Source: Microcebus murinus (lineage: Eukaryota > Chordata > Mammalia > Primates > Cheirogaleidae). Taken from it: DNA of 64,000 nt. Numbering within the stretch: the stretch's first letter is position 1; every line of letters begins with the position of its first letter. Under the pieces are notes generated by a model that was given only the letters and a program-made list of their open reading frames with translations, made no database searches and had not been told where the DNA came from. The DNA is taken from positions 13,254,501-13,318,500 of the forward strand of contig NC_134113.1 in NCBI RefSeq assembly GCF_040939455.1, given 5' to 3'. Both the position numbers and the translations under genes were made by a program. This document shows, piece after piece, positions 21,499-30,759 of the stretch.

Positions 21499-21882
21499 TG
21501 TTATGACCTGAATTGTGTCCAACCCACTCACCCCCAAAATTCATGTATTGAAGTCCTAACCCCCAGTACCTCAGCATGCGACTGTATTTGGAGATATGGT
21601 CTTTAAAGAGGTAATTAAATCAAAATAAGATCGTCAGAGTAGGTCCTAATCCAGCACGACTTTACAAGAAGAGAAAATTTGAACACAGACGTGCACAGAA
21701 GGAAGACAACAAGAAGATCCAGCAAGGAGACGACCACCTGCAAGGCCAGGGAAGGTCTCAGAAGAAACTAGAACTGCCGACACCTGGATCTCGGACGGCC
21801 AGAACTGTGAGAAAATGATTTTTTGCTATTTAAGCCACCTGGTCTATGACACTCTTTTATGATGGTCTAGAAAACTAATGTG
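21499..21882 (+). mobile_element. MLT1 (MaLR) solitary LTR with target-site duplication
   Basis: Start TGTTATGACCTGAATTGTGT; landmarks AAAATTCATGTATTGAAGTC, CTGTATTTGGAGATATGGTC, AAAGAGGTAATTAAATC, GACACCTGGATCTC, CCAGAACTGTGAGAAAATGA and TATTTAAGCCACCTGGTCTA. Flanks GTCTC (21494-21498) and GTCCC (21883-21887) are a probable 5-base duplication with one change. Non-coding relic of an ERVL-related element. Confidence 0.9.
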
Positions 21883-22029
21883 GTCCCTCTGCAGTTATTC
21901 CTCAGGCCACGGAGTCCCAGAGGAAGGCGTGGTCTTTTCCTTAAGAGAATCCAACCTCACTGAAGCAGGGCACCACCCACTCACTGCACCCCGTCCGTCA
22001 CCACCAGGACCTCCATCGCCCTACCAGAA

Positions 22030-22150
22030 AAGCAGTGTAGTCTAGGGGGACAAGCCTAGGCTGTGCCACTTTTGAGCTGAGTCACCAGAATGAGGAACAT
22101 TGGCAATACCTGCCCAACAAGGTGCTTGTCAGGCTAACTCGGTCTAACGC
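22030..22150 (+). mobile_element. MIR fragment
   Basis: AGCAGTGTAGTCTAGGGGGA, GCTGTGCCACTTTTGAGCTG and GGCAATACCTGCCCAACAAG have the MIR sense order but with heavy divergence. Confidence 0.5.
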
Positions 22151-22224
22151 GGGAAAGCACTAAACAGCGCGCCTCGGACATCTCAATCAACACAACTGGC
22201 ACACCCAGGGTTATTGTCTTGTGA

Positions 22225-22445
22225 GGTCATGGCCAAGAGTGGAGGTTTGGGAATCAGATAGACCCAGGGCGTGTCCTTAGGTCGTCACCGGGTGACTCAG
22301 GTTACCTCGGCTGTTTGAACTTTGCCTCTCTGTCCAAAGGAAACAATGACAGTGGCTCCTTCCCGGGACTCCTGTGGGGTCCCAGTGAAATCATATGCAC
22401 AAAGATCTCAGCATAGAGGTTGGCCCATCATTAAGGGTTCATCAA
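22225..22445 (+). mobile_element. MIR SINE
   Basis: CAAGAGTGGAGGTTTGGGAA, TCAGATAGACCCAGGGCGTG, CTTTGCCTCTCTGTCCAAAG, CCCAGTGAAATCATATGCAC and CATCATTAAGGGTTCATC give a near full-length sense MIR. Confidence 0.7.
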
Positions 22446-22809
22446 CAAGTCTATTAGAATTTTTGGTTTGGTTTGGTTTTTAAAATTCTCTTCTTCCAGT
22501 TCCCCATAATGCACTGGCACATGCACCAGCTCACCTGAGCTCAACCAAGGCATCACGTCCCAATCACCAGGGGGCTGATCTGCAGACAGGCAGCGCTAGG
22601 AGCCTCGTCACATTGTCACAATTCACAGGGAACATGATGCGGCCCCAGACTGTGTTTTTAAAACGGCCTTTTAATGGCTTCTGGGGAATGGATACCTCCT
22701 TCCACACCTTTATGTTAGAGATGTCTCTACTTTAAAAGGGCAAAAAATGTTCAGGGAAGGAGGATTACATCCTTGTTCTCAGACGTTGTTCTGGAAAAGG
22801 AACAGAAAG
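22446..22809. other. Unassigned unique sequence
   Basis: No repeat is recognised. This block leads into the candidate regulatory segment that follows. Confidence 0.45.
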
Positions 22810-23035
22810 TACTCCCAACAGGTCGGCATCAATACAATTCTATATTTAATAGTGTGGTTTGCTTTTGTGAATTCTTTATTAGCTGGTCATTAAGAGCATA
22901 ATTGCTGATTGGAATCGGTGCACAGGGAGGGATTTACTTGCCGCCTGCTTTTGAATCTTAATTGTAAGGCAGATGGAATGAGTTTGTGTACTGACCTGGG
23001 AATGGGCCTGAAGACGTATTCTCAATTGGAGACAA
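22810..23035. promoter_or_regulatory. Candidate conserved noncoding block B
   Basis: Unique AT-rich sequence with CTATATTTAATAG (MEF2-like), TCTTTATTAGCTGGTCATTA, AGCATAATTGCTGATTGG and TCTTAATTGTAAGG motifs. No repeat family or coherent frame accounts for it. Regulatory role is inferred from motif clustering. Confidence 0.25.
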
Positions 23036-23294
23036 AAAAACAAACAAACCAGCCCACACGCAGCCTGCCCCCCAGCTTGAACAACCTGGGAGGTTTCGGG
23101 AGAGAAAAACTGGACAGGCCCTCCTGGGGCTGGACTCCCGCTCCAGCGACAAAGGGATTTGAAGTCTGAGTTGATCAGTAAAAAGGACGAAGGCTGAGCA
23201 GGCTGCCCACATAGGTTCAGCGAGCTTGTCCTGAGCCCCTCGAAAACATCCCGTCCTCGATGGTCCACCACCCACCAACCTCGTAAACCCAGGA

Positions 23295-23430
23295 CAGCTG
23301 CTTCCTTCCCCTGAGGCTCAATTGCCTTAGCGGTAGAATGGGGCTGATAATGCCACTTAATAGCACCGCTGTGAGATTTAATGAACTAATGTGTGTTACG
23401 TGGGAATCATTCAGTGTCGATGATGAATAC
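23295..23430 (+). mobile_element. MIR 3' half, sense (left arm of inverted MIR pair)
   Basis: CTTCCCCTGAGGCTCAATTG, TTAGCGGTAGAATGGGGCTG, ATAATGCCACTTAATAGCAC and GTGAGATTTAATGAACTAAT follow MIR sense ('CCTCAGTTTCCTCATCTGTAAAATGGGG..'). Confidence 0.75.
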
Positions 23431-23655
23431 AGGAAATATTTCTTAAGTTCATGCTATATGCCAAGTGTTTTATATGGGTTATCTTATTGAATGCACACAA
23501 TCCTCTAAATAGGTACTGTTATTCTAATTTTAAAGAAAATCTAAGCCATAAAGAAGTCAAGTAACTTTCCTGCATCTCAGAGCCAGTAAGGGTAAGGCCA
23601 GAACCAGGTTCTAAACTCAGGTCATTTGATTCCAGAGCCTCAACTCTTAATTATT
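23431..23655 (-). mobile_element. MIR SINE, antisense (right arm of inverted MIR pair)
   Basis: CATGCTATATGCCAAGTGTT, ATTGAATGCACACAATCCTC, AAATAGGTACTGTTATTCTA, AAGTCAAGTAACTTTCCTGC and TCTAAACTCAGGTCATTTGA are a near complete antisense MIR. It abuts the sense MIR with almost no spacer. Confidence 0.8.
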
Positions 23656-23719
23656 GTGAAATTATGGTCGGTAGCAGAGGCGGGAACACCCAGCTTCACT
23701 GATTAACTAAACCACAGTC

Positions 23720-24295
23720 CGGCGCCCGAACAGCTTGCAGAGTAATGAGGAGTCAGAGACGTCAACACGCAAGTGACTAACCAGTGATCCAGGTGCTGGA
23801 ATCGAGTCACAGAAATGCTGTGAGTGTACGGGGCAGGGAATGGCTCTCCTGCCTGGTGGGGTCAGGGAACATCTAAGGAGGGAACGTCTACGCCGGGGGC
23901 CTCGCCGGGCAGAGAAGGGTGGGGTAGAGGGCAACACGGGGAAATGGAACAGCAGGCATAAAGTCATAAACTCAGGGGAGGGCAGGCTCTGTGCGGGCTG
24001 TGATTGCAAGCCCTGCGTGCCCTGGCGGATGGGGCAGGAGTCGGGGGAGCAGTGACAAGCTGCTCTCAGTAGGGCTCAGTGGGGCCGGGTCGAGAAGGGC
24101 CTTACATAGGCCAGTGATGGGTGTGTCCTGCAGAAACCAAGGGGCAAGGGCAGGTTAAGCAGGGCAATAAACTTAGCAAAGTGTGCGTTGCAGGAAACCT
24201 CCTCTTGCAGCAGTTGGGTGTAGCAGAGACAGTCCCTGAAAAGGTGACAGAGACTTTGAAAATGAGATTAAGATCTGGCCAGTGATGAACAAATC
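23720..24295 (-). mobile_element. L2 fragment, antisense
   Basis: GGTGGGGTCAGGGAACATCT, AAATGGAACAGCAGGCATAA, GTCGAGAAGGGCCTTACATA, GGCCAGTGATGGGTGTG and TGGGTGTAGCAGAGACAGT follow antisense L2 ('GGAAGGCCTCTCTGAGGAGG..GGGCCTTGTAGGCCA'). The 175-codon frame that begins in it on the other strand is not a gene. Confidence 0.65.
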
Positions 24296-24479
24296 AGGAC
24301 CGTGGTGTCAGCAAACTGTAGCTCACGCAGTAGGCAGGAGGGGCCCTCTGGCCCAACAATGAGGCACCTGTCCCCCACCATGCGGAATTGTGTCTGCTTA
24401 GATGTCAGACACACAGTGGAGCAGGCTTTGAAATGAGAAAGGAAGGAGGGAAAGAATGCCCAGAGAAAACCTTTGCCTG

Positions 24480-24615
24480 AGGACACTCGCATGCATTCAG
24501 ACATTCTACAGATTCTTATTAAATTGTAGGTACGCGGGTCAGGGGTGGGTATAAAGATGAACAAACTGCTGCTGTTTCTGCCCTCAAAGGGCACACCGTC
24601 AACGCCTAAGAAGAA
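24480..24615 (-). mobile_element. L2 3'-end, antisense
   Basis: GCATGCATTCAGACATTCTA, GGTATAAAGATGAACAAACT and TTTCTGCCCTCAAAGGGCAC follow the antisense L2 terminus ('GGGATACAGCAGTGAACAAAAC..CCCTGCCCTCATGGAG'). Confidence 0.65.
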
Positions 24616-24995
24616 GTTTGGAAGCAGGAGGTTCCCAGGGGTCAGCATGAGAAAGACTTGGGAAAACATGCCCAGGTGTCTCTCCTCCTGCCTTACAGAA
24701 CAGCATGGACGATGGGCAACGGGGCCCAGTGGTCCTTGCCCAGGGAGACCACGTACTCCCAGAGCACCACAGAGACCCGGGGAAATAGGGTTCAATAAAG
24801 GACAGCTCCAGGGTGTCAGAAAGTATTCTTTCTCTTTTCAAAACATAAAGGACACAGATTCTACAGACCAAAAACTGGTGAGCAAGTGACAATGGACAGA
24901 GGCATTTTGTATCAACATTATAATACGATAGAACAACCTTGTACCATTTTAAGAACATGGGATTTGAAGTGTCGCCAACCTAGGTTACCTCTTGG
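24616..24995. other. Unassigned sequence
   Basis: Overlapping frames of 114 and 119 codons on opposite strands (24545-24958) have no domain or repeat parentage that I recognise. Possibly an extension of the L2. Confidence 0.4.
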
Positions 24996-24999
24996 ACTC

Positions 25000-25145
25000 T
25001 TTTGTTGATTCTCTAAGTGACCCTGAATCGTTTACTTCGTCTTTCTCCTGACGCCACAACCTCTTGGTCTGAGGAATGTGGACAATAATACCTTCTGCCA
25101 AGGTTTATGATGAGAAATACAGGATGGGACATTATAAAGCGCCTA
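25000..25145 (+). mobile_element. MIR SINE fragment
   Basis: AAGTGACCCTGAATCGTTTA, GTCTGAGGAATGTGGACAAT, AATACCTTCTGCCAAGG and CATTATAAAGCGCC follow MIR sense, diverged. Confidence 0.55.
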
Positions 25146-25289
25146 CTCAAGGGACTGGAGTACAGCAGGTGACTGCTGGCGTCTCTGAGGCACATCCAAT
25201 AAATATTCCTCTCCTCCCTGCCTGGACTTCCAGACAAGGAGAGAAATAAAAGGCAAGAGAGTAAAAATAGAGGTCAAATATCAACTTTA

Positions 25290-25720
25290 CTACTGATTAT
25301 CTGGTTATCTGCAAACCATCTTAAAATGTAGTGGCTTTAAATAAAACCATATTTATTTTGTCCATAAAGCTGCCACTTGGACAGCCCTGGATGGGACAGC
25401 CGGCTCTGTTCTACTCTGCGTCCGATTGGCGCAGCGCCAAGGTCGAAGGCTAGAGTCATCTGAAGAAGGCTCAGGCACTCATACACCTGGCAGCTGATGC
25501 TGCTGTCAGCTGGGACCTGTCGCCAGGACACTGACACCTGTCCTGTCTGTGTGGTTCAACAGCATGCCTCCCCAGAGGACCGAGTAGAAGCCATCTTGCC
25601 TTTTGTGGCTTAGCCCAGGAAGTCACACGGCATCATTTCTGCTATTTTCATAGTTCTGCCCGGATAGATTTAACAGGAGGGAACATCAACTCCGCCTCTT
25701 GATGGACAGCGTCATATGTT
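25290..25720 (-). mobile_element. Old LTR, antisense, MaLR/ERVL-like
   Basis: TTAAATAAAACCATATTTAT near the 5' side (complement of an LTR polyA region), GGCTAGAGTCATCTGAAGAA, CTTTTGTGGCTTAGCCCAGG, AAGTCACACGGCATCATTTC and TGCTATTTTCATAGTTCTG have the order of an old antisense LTR ('GAAGTCACACACCATCACTTCCGCC'). No internal genes. Confidence 0.5.
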
Positions 25721-26450
25721 GGTGTGTGTTTCCAAACACGGTCCCACTGACAGAGGCTAGCCAGCCAGGCGTGGTTAGAAAGGAGAGTCTAATAAAGCGA
25801 CTGTTTATAAGGGCATGGGAAGGGCTTAGAAAAAGCAACCAGACCTAGCTACAGTAGAAGTTGTTACGATGCCTAGGCCTGGAGGGACAAGGCGAGGGAG
25901 GGGTTGCCTGGCGGAGTTAAGGGAAGCAGCCAAACAAGGTAACTGGCAAGGGGAGGGCTGAAGGAGTAGATACTCTAGCCTCCCTCTCCTCTTGCCTTTT
26001 AATCCCCCTCCAGTCCTCCCCAGTCTGAAACCAGAGGACAAAGTAGCCTATTGATGACGAGGATGCAGTTTGGCATGCGGCCAGAACAGAGAAGGGCAGC
26101 AAACAGATCTGGAGGAGCAAACAAAAGTCATGTGGCACAAAATCCATGTTGCAACATCGGGGTTTGTGTGGGATTGCTAACTGGATCATTCGTCTTCCAG
26201 CCTCCCAATCTAGAACCAGGACCAGCCCGTCGCTGGGATGTTTGCATTTGTAGAGCAGGTGCATTTACCCAGGACATTGCCTCCTGTGGGTCACCTGGAG
26301 GAGGAAGGAGAGAGACCAAATGAGTCCTGTCTGCTGCATTGTTCCAAACAGAAACGGGAACCACCTCTCTGAAGGTGGAAGGTGTAAAGCGTGAGCAAAG
26401 CTGTCGAAAGTCCCTATCGAGGAAACAGCGGTTGGGAAGATTCCCCCAAC
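25721..26450. other. Unassigned sequence with several overlapping frames
   Basis: Frames of 71-147 codons on both strands overlap one another (25826-26571). None carries a recognisable domain, and they mutually exclude each other, so low stop density by chance is the simplest reading. Confidence 0.5.
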
Positions 26451-26454
26451 AGGG

Positions 26455-26680
26455 CTCAGTCGCCTTTCCCTTTTGCCTACCTGCCCGCTGCCTTCCACGG
26501 AAAAGGAAACGATGACACCTGGGCTGTGTGCATGGAGTGAGACAGAGATTTGTGTATTGAGCCAGCAGCATAATCCATCAATTTCAGGCACATCAAACGA
26601 CCAATTTAAAACAGAAGACTTTTCAATGATTTCTGCATTTCCCATGTACACAAATAATGCGAGAGGAGCCAAGCAGTGCC
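26455..26680. promoter_or_regulatory. Candidate conserved noncoding block C
   Basis: Non-repeat sequence with GTATTGAGCCAGCAGCATAA, ATCCATCAATTTCAGG and CGACCAATTTAAAACAG motifs. The base composition shifts from the flanks and no transposon explains it. Low-confidence regulatory candidate. Confidence 0.2.
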
Positions 26681-27384
26681 TGGGCATCTCAATCTTACTC
26701 CTTCCAGAACCTGACATTCTTCAGGACAACTTTTCAAATAAGTAGACAAGAATGGACAGGAGGCAAATGCTTTGTGCAAACACCAATAATTCCCATTCTA
26801 TCCTCTCACATATTGACATGTTCTGGCTATAATCTCTCTCTCCGTCTCCTTCTCCACCCCTCTCTCTCCTATTTTAAGCTGCTCTCCTTTGGGAAATGAT
26901 GAAGGGGCTGAGAAGGCAATTTCAACAGCAGAGAGCAGAAGAGGAAGAAGGGTGGCCTTGGAGATGCTGACCTGATGGTGGTCTCCTGTAGGGCCCACCA
27001 CGGACACCCCAGGCATGGTTGACCGTCCCCCTGTCTGCACCCCCACACACATGCTATGACCTCCACAACTCAAACACTGCATTTCTTTGTGCACACGTTC
27101 ACTCTTCCACCCTCCTTAAGGGTAGAGGGCAGCTCCCCCTGGGCAGAAGCAATGTCTTCCCCACCTCTTCAGAGCTCAGTATCCGGCTCATTGAACGCGA
27201 GGCAGAACCCAAATTTAACATGGAGCAGGGCCAAGTGGAGTGAACACACCAGCTATGGAAAAAGCCATGGGGACACTGGTACCACTCTTCCCCTTCCCCA
27301 CTTGTAATGCTCCAATAAATGATGCATAGGAACTTGCTGTACAACCTGTCATGCCTCTCATGCGCTATACTAGTCTAGTGCTGA
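26681..27384. other. Unassigned sequence
   Basis: Several opposing short frames (65-98 codons) but no domain or repeat that I can name. A pyrimidine-rich patch lies at 26830-26872. Confidence 0.45.
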
Positions 27385-27668
27385 GAGGCACAGCAGTCAA
27401 AACCCAGGGCCTCCAGATCCCAGCAACATGGCACCATGAGGAAGAGAAACACTGCCTCGGTTCCAGTCCCAGCTCCACCTATTACTAGCTGTGTGATTTT
27501 GATCAAGTTGCTTACCTTTCTGTACCTTGGTTGTATCACTTGTAAAATCCAAAATACTTTATAATGGAATCTGTCTTACAGAGTGGCTTGAAAATCAAAT
27601 GAACCAATATATAAAGCTTTTACAACAGTGCCTGGCATATAACAAGCTCTATATTAATATTAGTTATT
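27385..27668 (+). mobile_element. MIR SINE, full length
   Basis: GGTTCCAGTCCCAGCTCCAC, CTATTACTAGCTGTGTGATT, TTGATCAAGTTGCTTACC, GAAAATCAAATGAACCAATA, CAGTGCCTGGCATATAACAA and GCTCTATATTAATATTAGTT cover the whole MIR consensus. Confidence 0.85.
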
Positions 27669-27821
27669 ATTCAAAGTAGTATTGTTTTCATTATTATGCT
27701 AAAAACTTGTACTTGGCTCCGGCCACAGTGTCCTGCAATCTTAGAAGTGGAGAACATCTTACAGGGCCTGAATTCCAACCTCCTGCCACTGCACCCTCTA
27801 TGGGCAGGTGGCCACCCATGG

Positions 27822-27898
27822 AGGAAATTAACCTTTGTTAAACACCCACTGTGTGCCAAGACATGTGCTAAATGCTAAGTACACAGCACCGTCCTTTT
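27822..27898 (-). mobile_element. MIR 3'-end fragment, antisense
   Basis: TTTGTTAAACACCCACTGTG, TGCCAAGACATGTGCTAAAT and GCTAAGTACACAGCAC are the antisense MIR start. Oriented against the sense MIR ~150 bases upstream. Confidence 0.65.
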
Positions 27899-28094
27899 GT
27901 CTCAGTACAATTCAGTTTCAACCTGCATAGCTTTCAGGCTGGGAGATACTGGAGGAAAAGCAAACGTGAACTCACCTTGGTTTACCGTGGCTTAAATTCC
28001 CATCTTCCCTAATACACCTGCTGTGACTTAAATTTTCAGAATGTTTAAACCACTTATCTGCATTCAGTGTGAGAAAAAAGAGGGAGTGTGTTTT

Positions 28095-28790
28095 TTCGTC
28101 TTTTTTCTTTTAACTTTATGTCTTTTAAAAACTTTTTATTATGAAATATAATATGCATTAGAATAGTGAATAAGATGTGAATACATAGTTGCATGAGTAT
28201 TAATCAATACTGTAAGTTGATGCCTGTGAAGCAACCACCCAGGTTAAGAAAGAAAACATTAATGATATCCACAAAGCCTCAATGACAAGGCACTCCCTTC
28301 TCTGCTAAAAGTAACCAATATCTCCTGATTTTATGGCAGCTATTTCCCGACTTATCTTTTCTTTGCCATCTATACTATATGACAGTATGGTTTAGTTACA
28401 TCTTTTTTAAACTTTATGTAAGTTAAGTCATACTTATGTAATCTTTTATGTCTGGCCTTTTTTGTTCAACATTGTTAAGGAGATTCTTCTATGTCATGTG
28501 TAGCTGTTATTAATTAATTTGCATTTCTGTATTCCATTGTATAAATATATAGCACTCGGTTTATCCATTCAAATTTTGATGGGTTGTTTCTAGTTTGGGG
28601 CTGTTAGGAACAATGCTCTGTAACATTTTTTATGCATTTTTCTTTGTGCACAGGAGCCCGAGTTTTTCCAGGATATATACTGGAACAGTGGAATTGCTAG
28701 GTCGTAGAATACATCTTCAGCGTCAACAATAACGGCAAAGTGTTTTCTCGTGTGTTTTTCCAATTTACACTCTTACCGGCAGTCTGTGAG
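28095..28790 (-). mobile_element. L1M LINE 3' region, antisense
   Basis: TTTTATTATGAAATATAATA, CAGGTTAAGAAAGAAAACAT, TTGCATTTCTGTATTCCATT, TTTATCCATTCAAATTTTGA, GGAACAATGCTCTGTAACAT and AGTGGAATTGCTAGGTCGTA run in the order of the antisense L1M 3' UTR. ~700 bases kept. Confidence 0.85.
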
Positions 28791-29685
28791 AATCCCTGTG
28801 GCTGCATGGGGCTGGGTCTTACTCATGTCTGTACCTCTCATGCATGACACAAATGATGTTCAATCCACATTTGCTAAGCCATTGAACCGACAGCTGGCTG
28901 TGGCTGTGTTATGTGTGACTGAGATGAAATCCTTTTGTTCAAACTCTGAAAAGCCTTGGGTTACGCTCCACTTTCATTAGAAAGGAATTGAGGACATGTC
29001 ACAACAATTATCTCCAGTGAAAAATGTGCTATAGCAAGCTAATGATGATTTGTGAAGGGGAACGGAGAGGCTTGGTCCTTTGATGGCATATCAAAGGCCA
29101 TCATCCTGTACTCGAGAGCAAAGGGGTTGGCGGGAGGTTGTGGGCAGGGGGACAGAAGGAATATAAAAGAGGGATTGTGTCAAGAACCTCAGGGCAGGAA
29201 AGAGAAGAATGACTGAGTAAATTCCATGGTTGAGGAATAGCGTGTGAGTCATTTGTTGTTGTGTGTCAAGAATGACAATTCACTCCATCAAAGTGACGGT
29301 GTTCAAGACTAGATTTGAAGAATTCAAACTATGCGGTGTTAGAACAGACAGCCTCATTCCATTTCTGTACTCCAGTTTTAAGACTTTGTCCCATAAACCG
29401 CTTTAAACTAATAGTTCTGAAAAAATCTTTGAAACGTGGGAGACAGACAGCTCACTACACAGGGATGATCTCATGGTCTTACGAGGTTAAATTATAAAGT
29501 TTATATAACCCTTCTCAATCTGATACAGATGTAAGATATTCTGAATTAAGTGAAAATTACCATAGAACCCCCCTGAAGAGATTAGTTTTTGGAAAACTAA
29601 AATCCCTTCAATGCAACAACCAGACTAAACTTCATAATGCAATCAACAGAATGCAGAGCAAGTTTTCAGCTAGCAAAGTGCTAAG
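28791..29685. other. Unassigned unique sequence
   Basis: About 900 bases without a repeat or gene that I recognise. Near 29200-29310 are GACTGAGTAAATTC and GTGTGAGTCATTTG (AP-1-like TGAGTCA) and CATCAAAGTGACGG, possible regulatory motifs, but chance matches are likely. Confidence 0.4.
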
Positions 29686-29689
29686 TAAG

Positions 29690-29835
29690 GATTGAGGCTG
29701 TGGAGGTCTCAGCTGGAATCCAAACTCCACCATTCTGTAGCTTTGTGGCAGGAGGCACGTTTCGCTTTATACTTTGCTTCCCTCATCTGTAAAATGGGTG
29801 AATGACAGCATCTACCTCACCGGCTTGTACTTTCT
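29690..29835 (+). mobile_element. MIR SINE fragment
   Basis: GGTCTCAGCTGGAATCCAAA, CTCCACCATTCTGTAGCTTT, CTTCCCTCATCTGTAAAATG, GGTGAATGACAGCATCTACC follow MIR sense. Confidence 0.8.
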
Positions 29836-30002
29836 CTCGTCTCTCATACCTGGTCCCCACGCAACCCTGTGATGTCAGTGGCAGAGGTCCCTGCAGGAGG
29901 CGACAGGAGCCTGTATCCTGAGGGCGGGGCCCTGGCTCTCTGATCAGTGCACCTGTGATCGCAAGAAGGTGAAACAAATACTGGTTGCTTTCTTTAAACA
30001 CA

Positions 30003-30128
30003 CTTTTGAATTTTAGAATAGTTTTATATTCACAGAGGAGTCATGAAAAAAGTTCCCTTGCACCCTATATCCAAGGTCCCCTACTATTAGCATCTTACAA
30101 TAGTCTCCCTTTCTCTGCCTTCCTGCAG
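30003..30128 (-). mobile_element. L1 fragment, antisense
   Basis: GAATTTTAGAATAGTTTTAT, ATTCACAGAGGAGTCATGAA, AAAAGTTCCCTTGCACCCTA and TATTAGCATCTTACAATAGT match an antisense L1M 3' segment. Confidence 0.75.
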
Positions 30129-30400
30129 CGTGGCCCTGGATACAGGCACAGCTAAGTGCATGGCAGAGCAAGGTCACCAAATCCCCAGTTTTCTAAACAA
30201 AGGAAAGGCAAGGGGAGCCCCAGTAAAGGTAAAGTGCCAGGGACATAAGGAAGACAGAGGAACTCAGGAAGGTGACATCAAAAAAGTGGTTTATGAATCC
30301 CTGCGCTCACATCCAAGCTGTGCTTGCACGGATTTGCTCCTAACTGACATGCCCAATGCTCTCAGAACTGACCAACAAAGAGACCACAACCCATGTCATT
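30129..30400. other. Unassigned sequence
   Basis: A 99-codon frame (30130-30429) crosses into the hAT element below; it has no domain and is not called. Confidence 0.4.
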
Positions 30401-30602
30401 CCAGGGGTGGGGAACCTGAGGTCTTCTGATTTCAAGATTGCTCTTTTTTAAGCACCAAAGGAGGCAGGATAAGTTTCATCTTTCTCTGCTGCACCCCTTT
30501 TAATAAAAGTATTTGTTCTATAAAATTTGGATTCAGTCAAAAAGCTGCACCCAAGGACCTAGAAGGCCACAATTCACCTTAAAGCTGAAGGTTCCCCACC
30601 CC
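30401..30602. mobile_element. hAT-Charlie-type MITE
   Basis: The left end CAGGGGTGGGGAACCTGAGG and the right end GAAGGTTCCCCACCCC are inverted termini of hAT-Charlie elements. Internal TTTTAATAAAAGTATTTG and TTTGGATTCAGTCAAAA sit as in a known MITE that I cannot name safely. About 200 bases, no coding frame. The 8-base target duplication is not evident. Confidence 0.75.
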
Positions 30603-30759
30603 GGCAGAGTGGTGCAAAGTGCAGACATCAGTGTATCTAAATAACACTGCAAAGGTTTGAACACTGTACTGACGTTGGAACCAGAGTCCACAGAGAAGGG
30701 TTGAAACTTGCCACCTGTAGCTAACCAGAATGATTGCTGCTAAGGCAAAAATTTTTTAT

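Noticed and set aside
24268..24795. 175-codon frame, minus strand
   Set aside because: It overlaps L2-derived sequence and is opposed by other frames of 114-119 codons in the same DNA. No recognisable domain.
26128..26717. 147- and 150-codon overlapping frames, minus strand
   Set aside because: Two frames share the same bases and other frames oppose them. Low stop density from composition is the simplest account.
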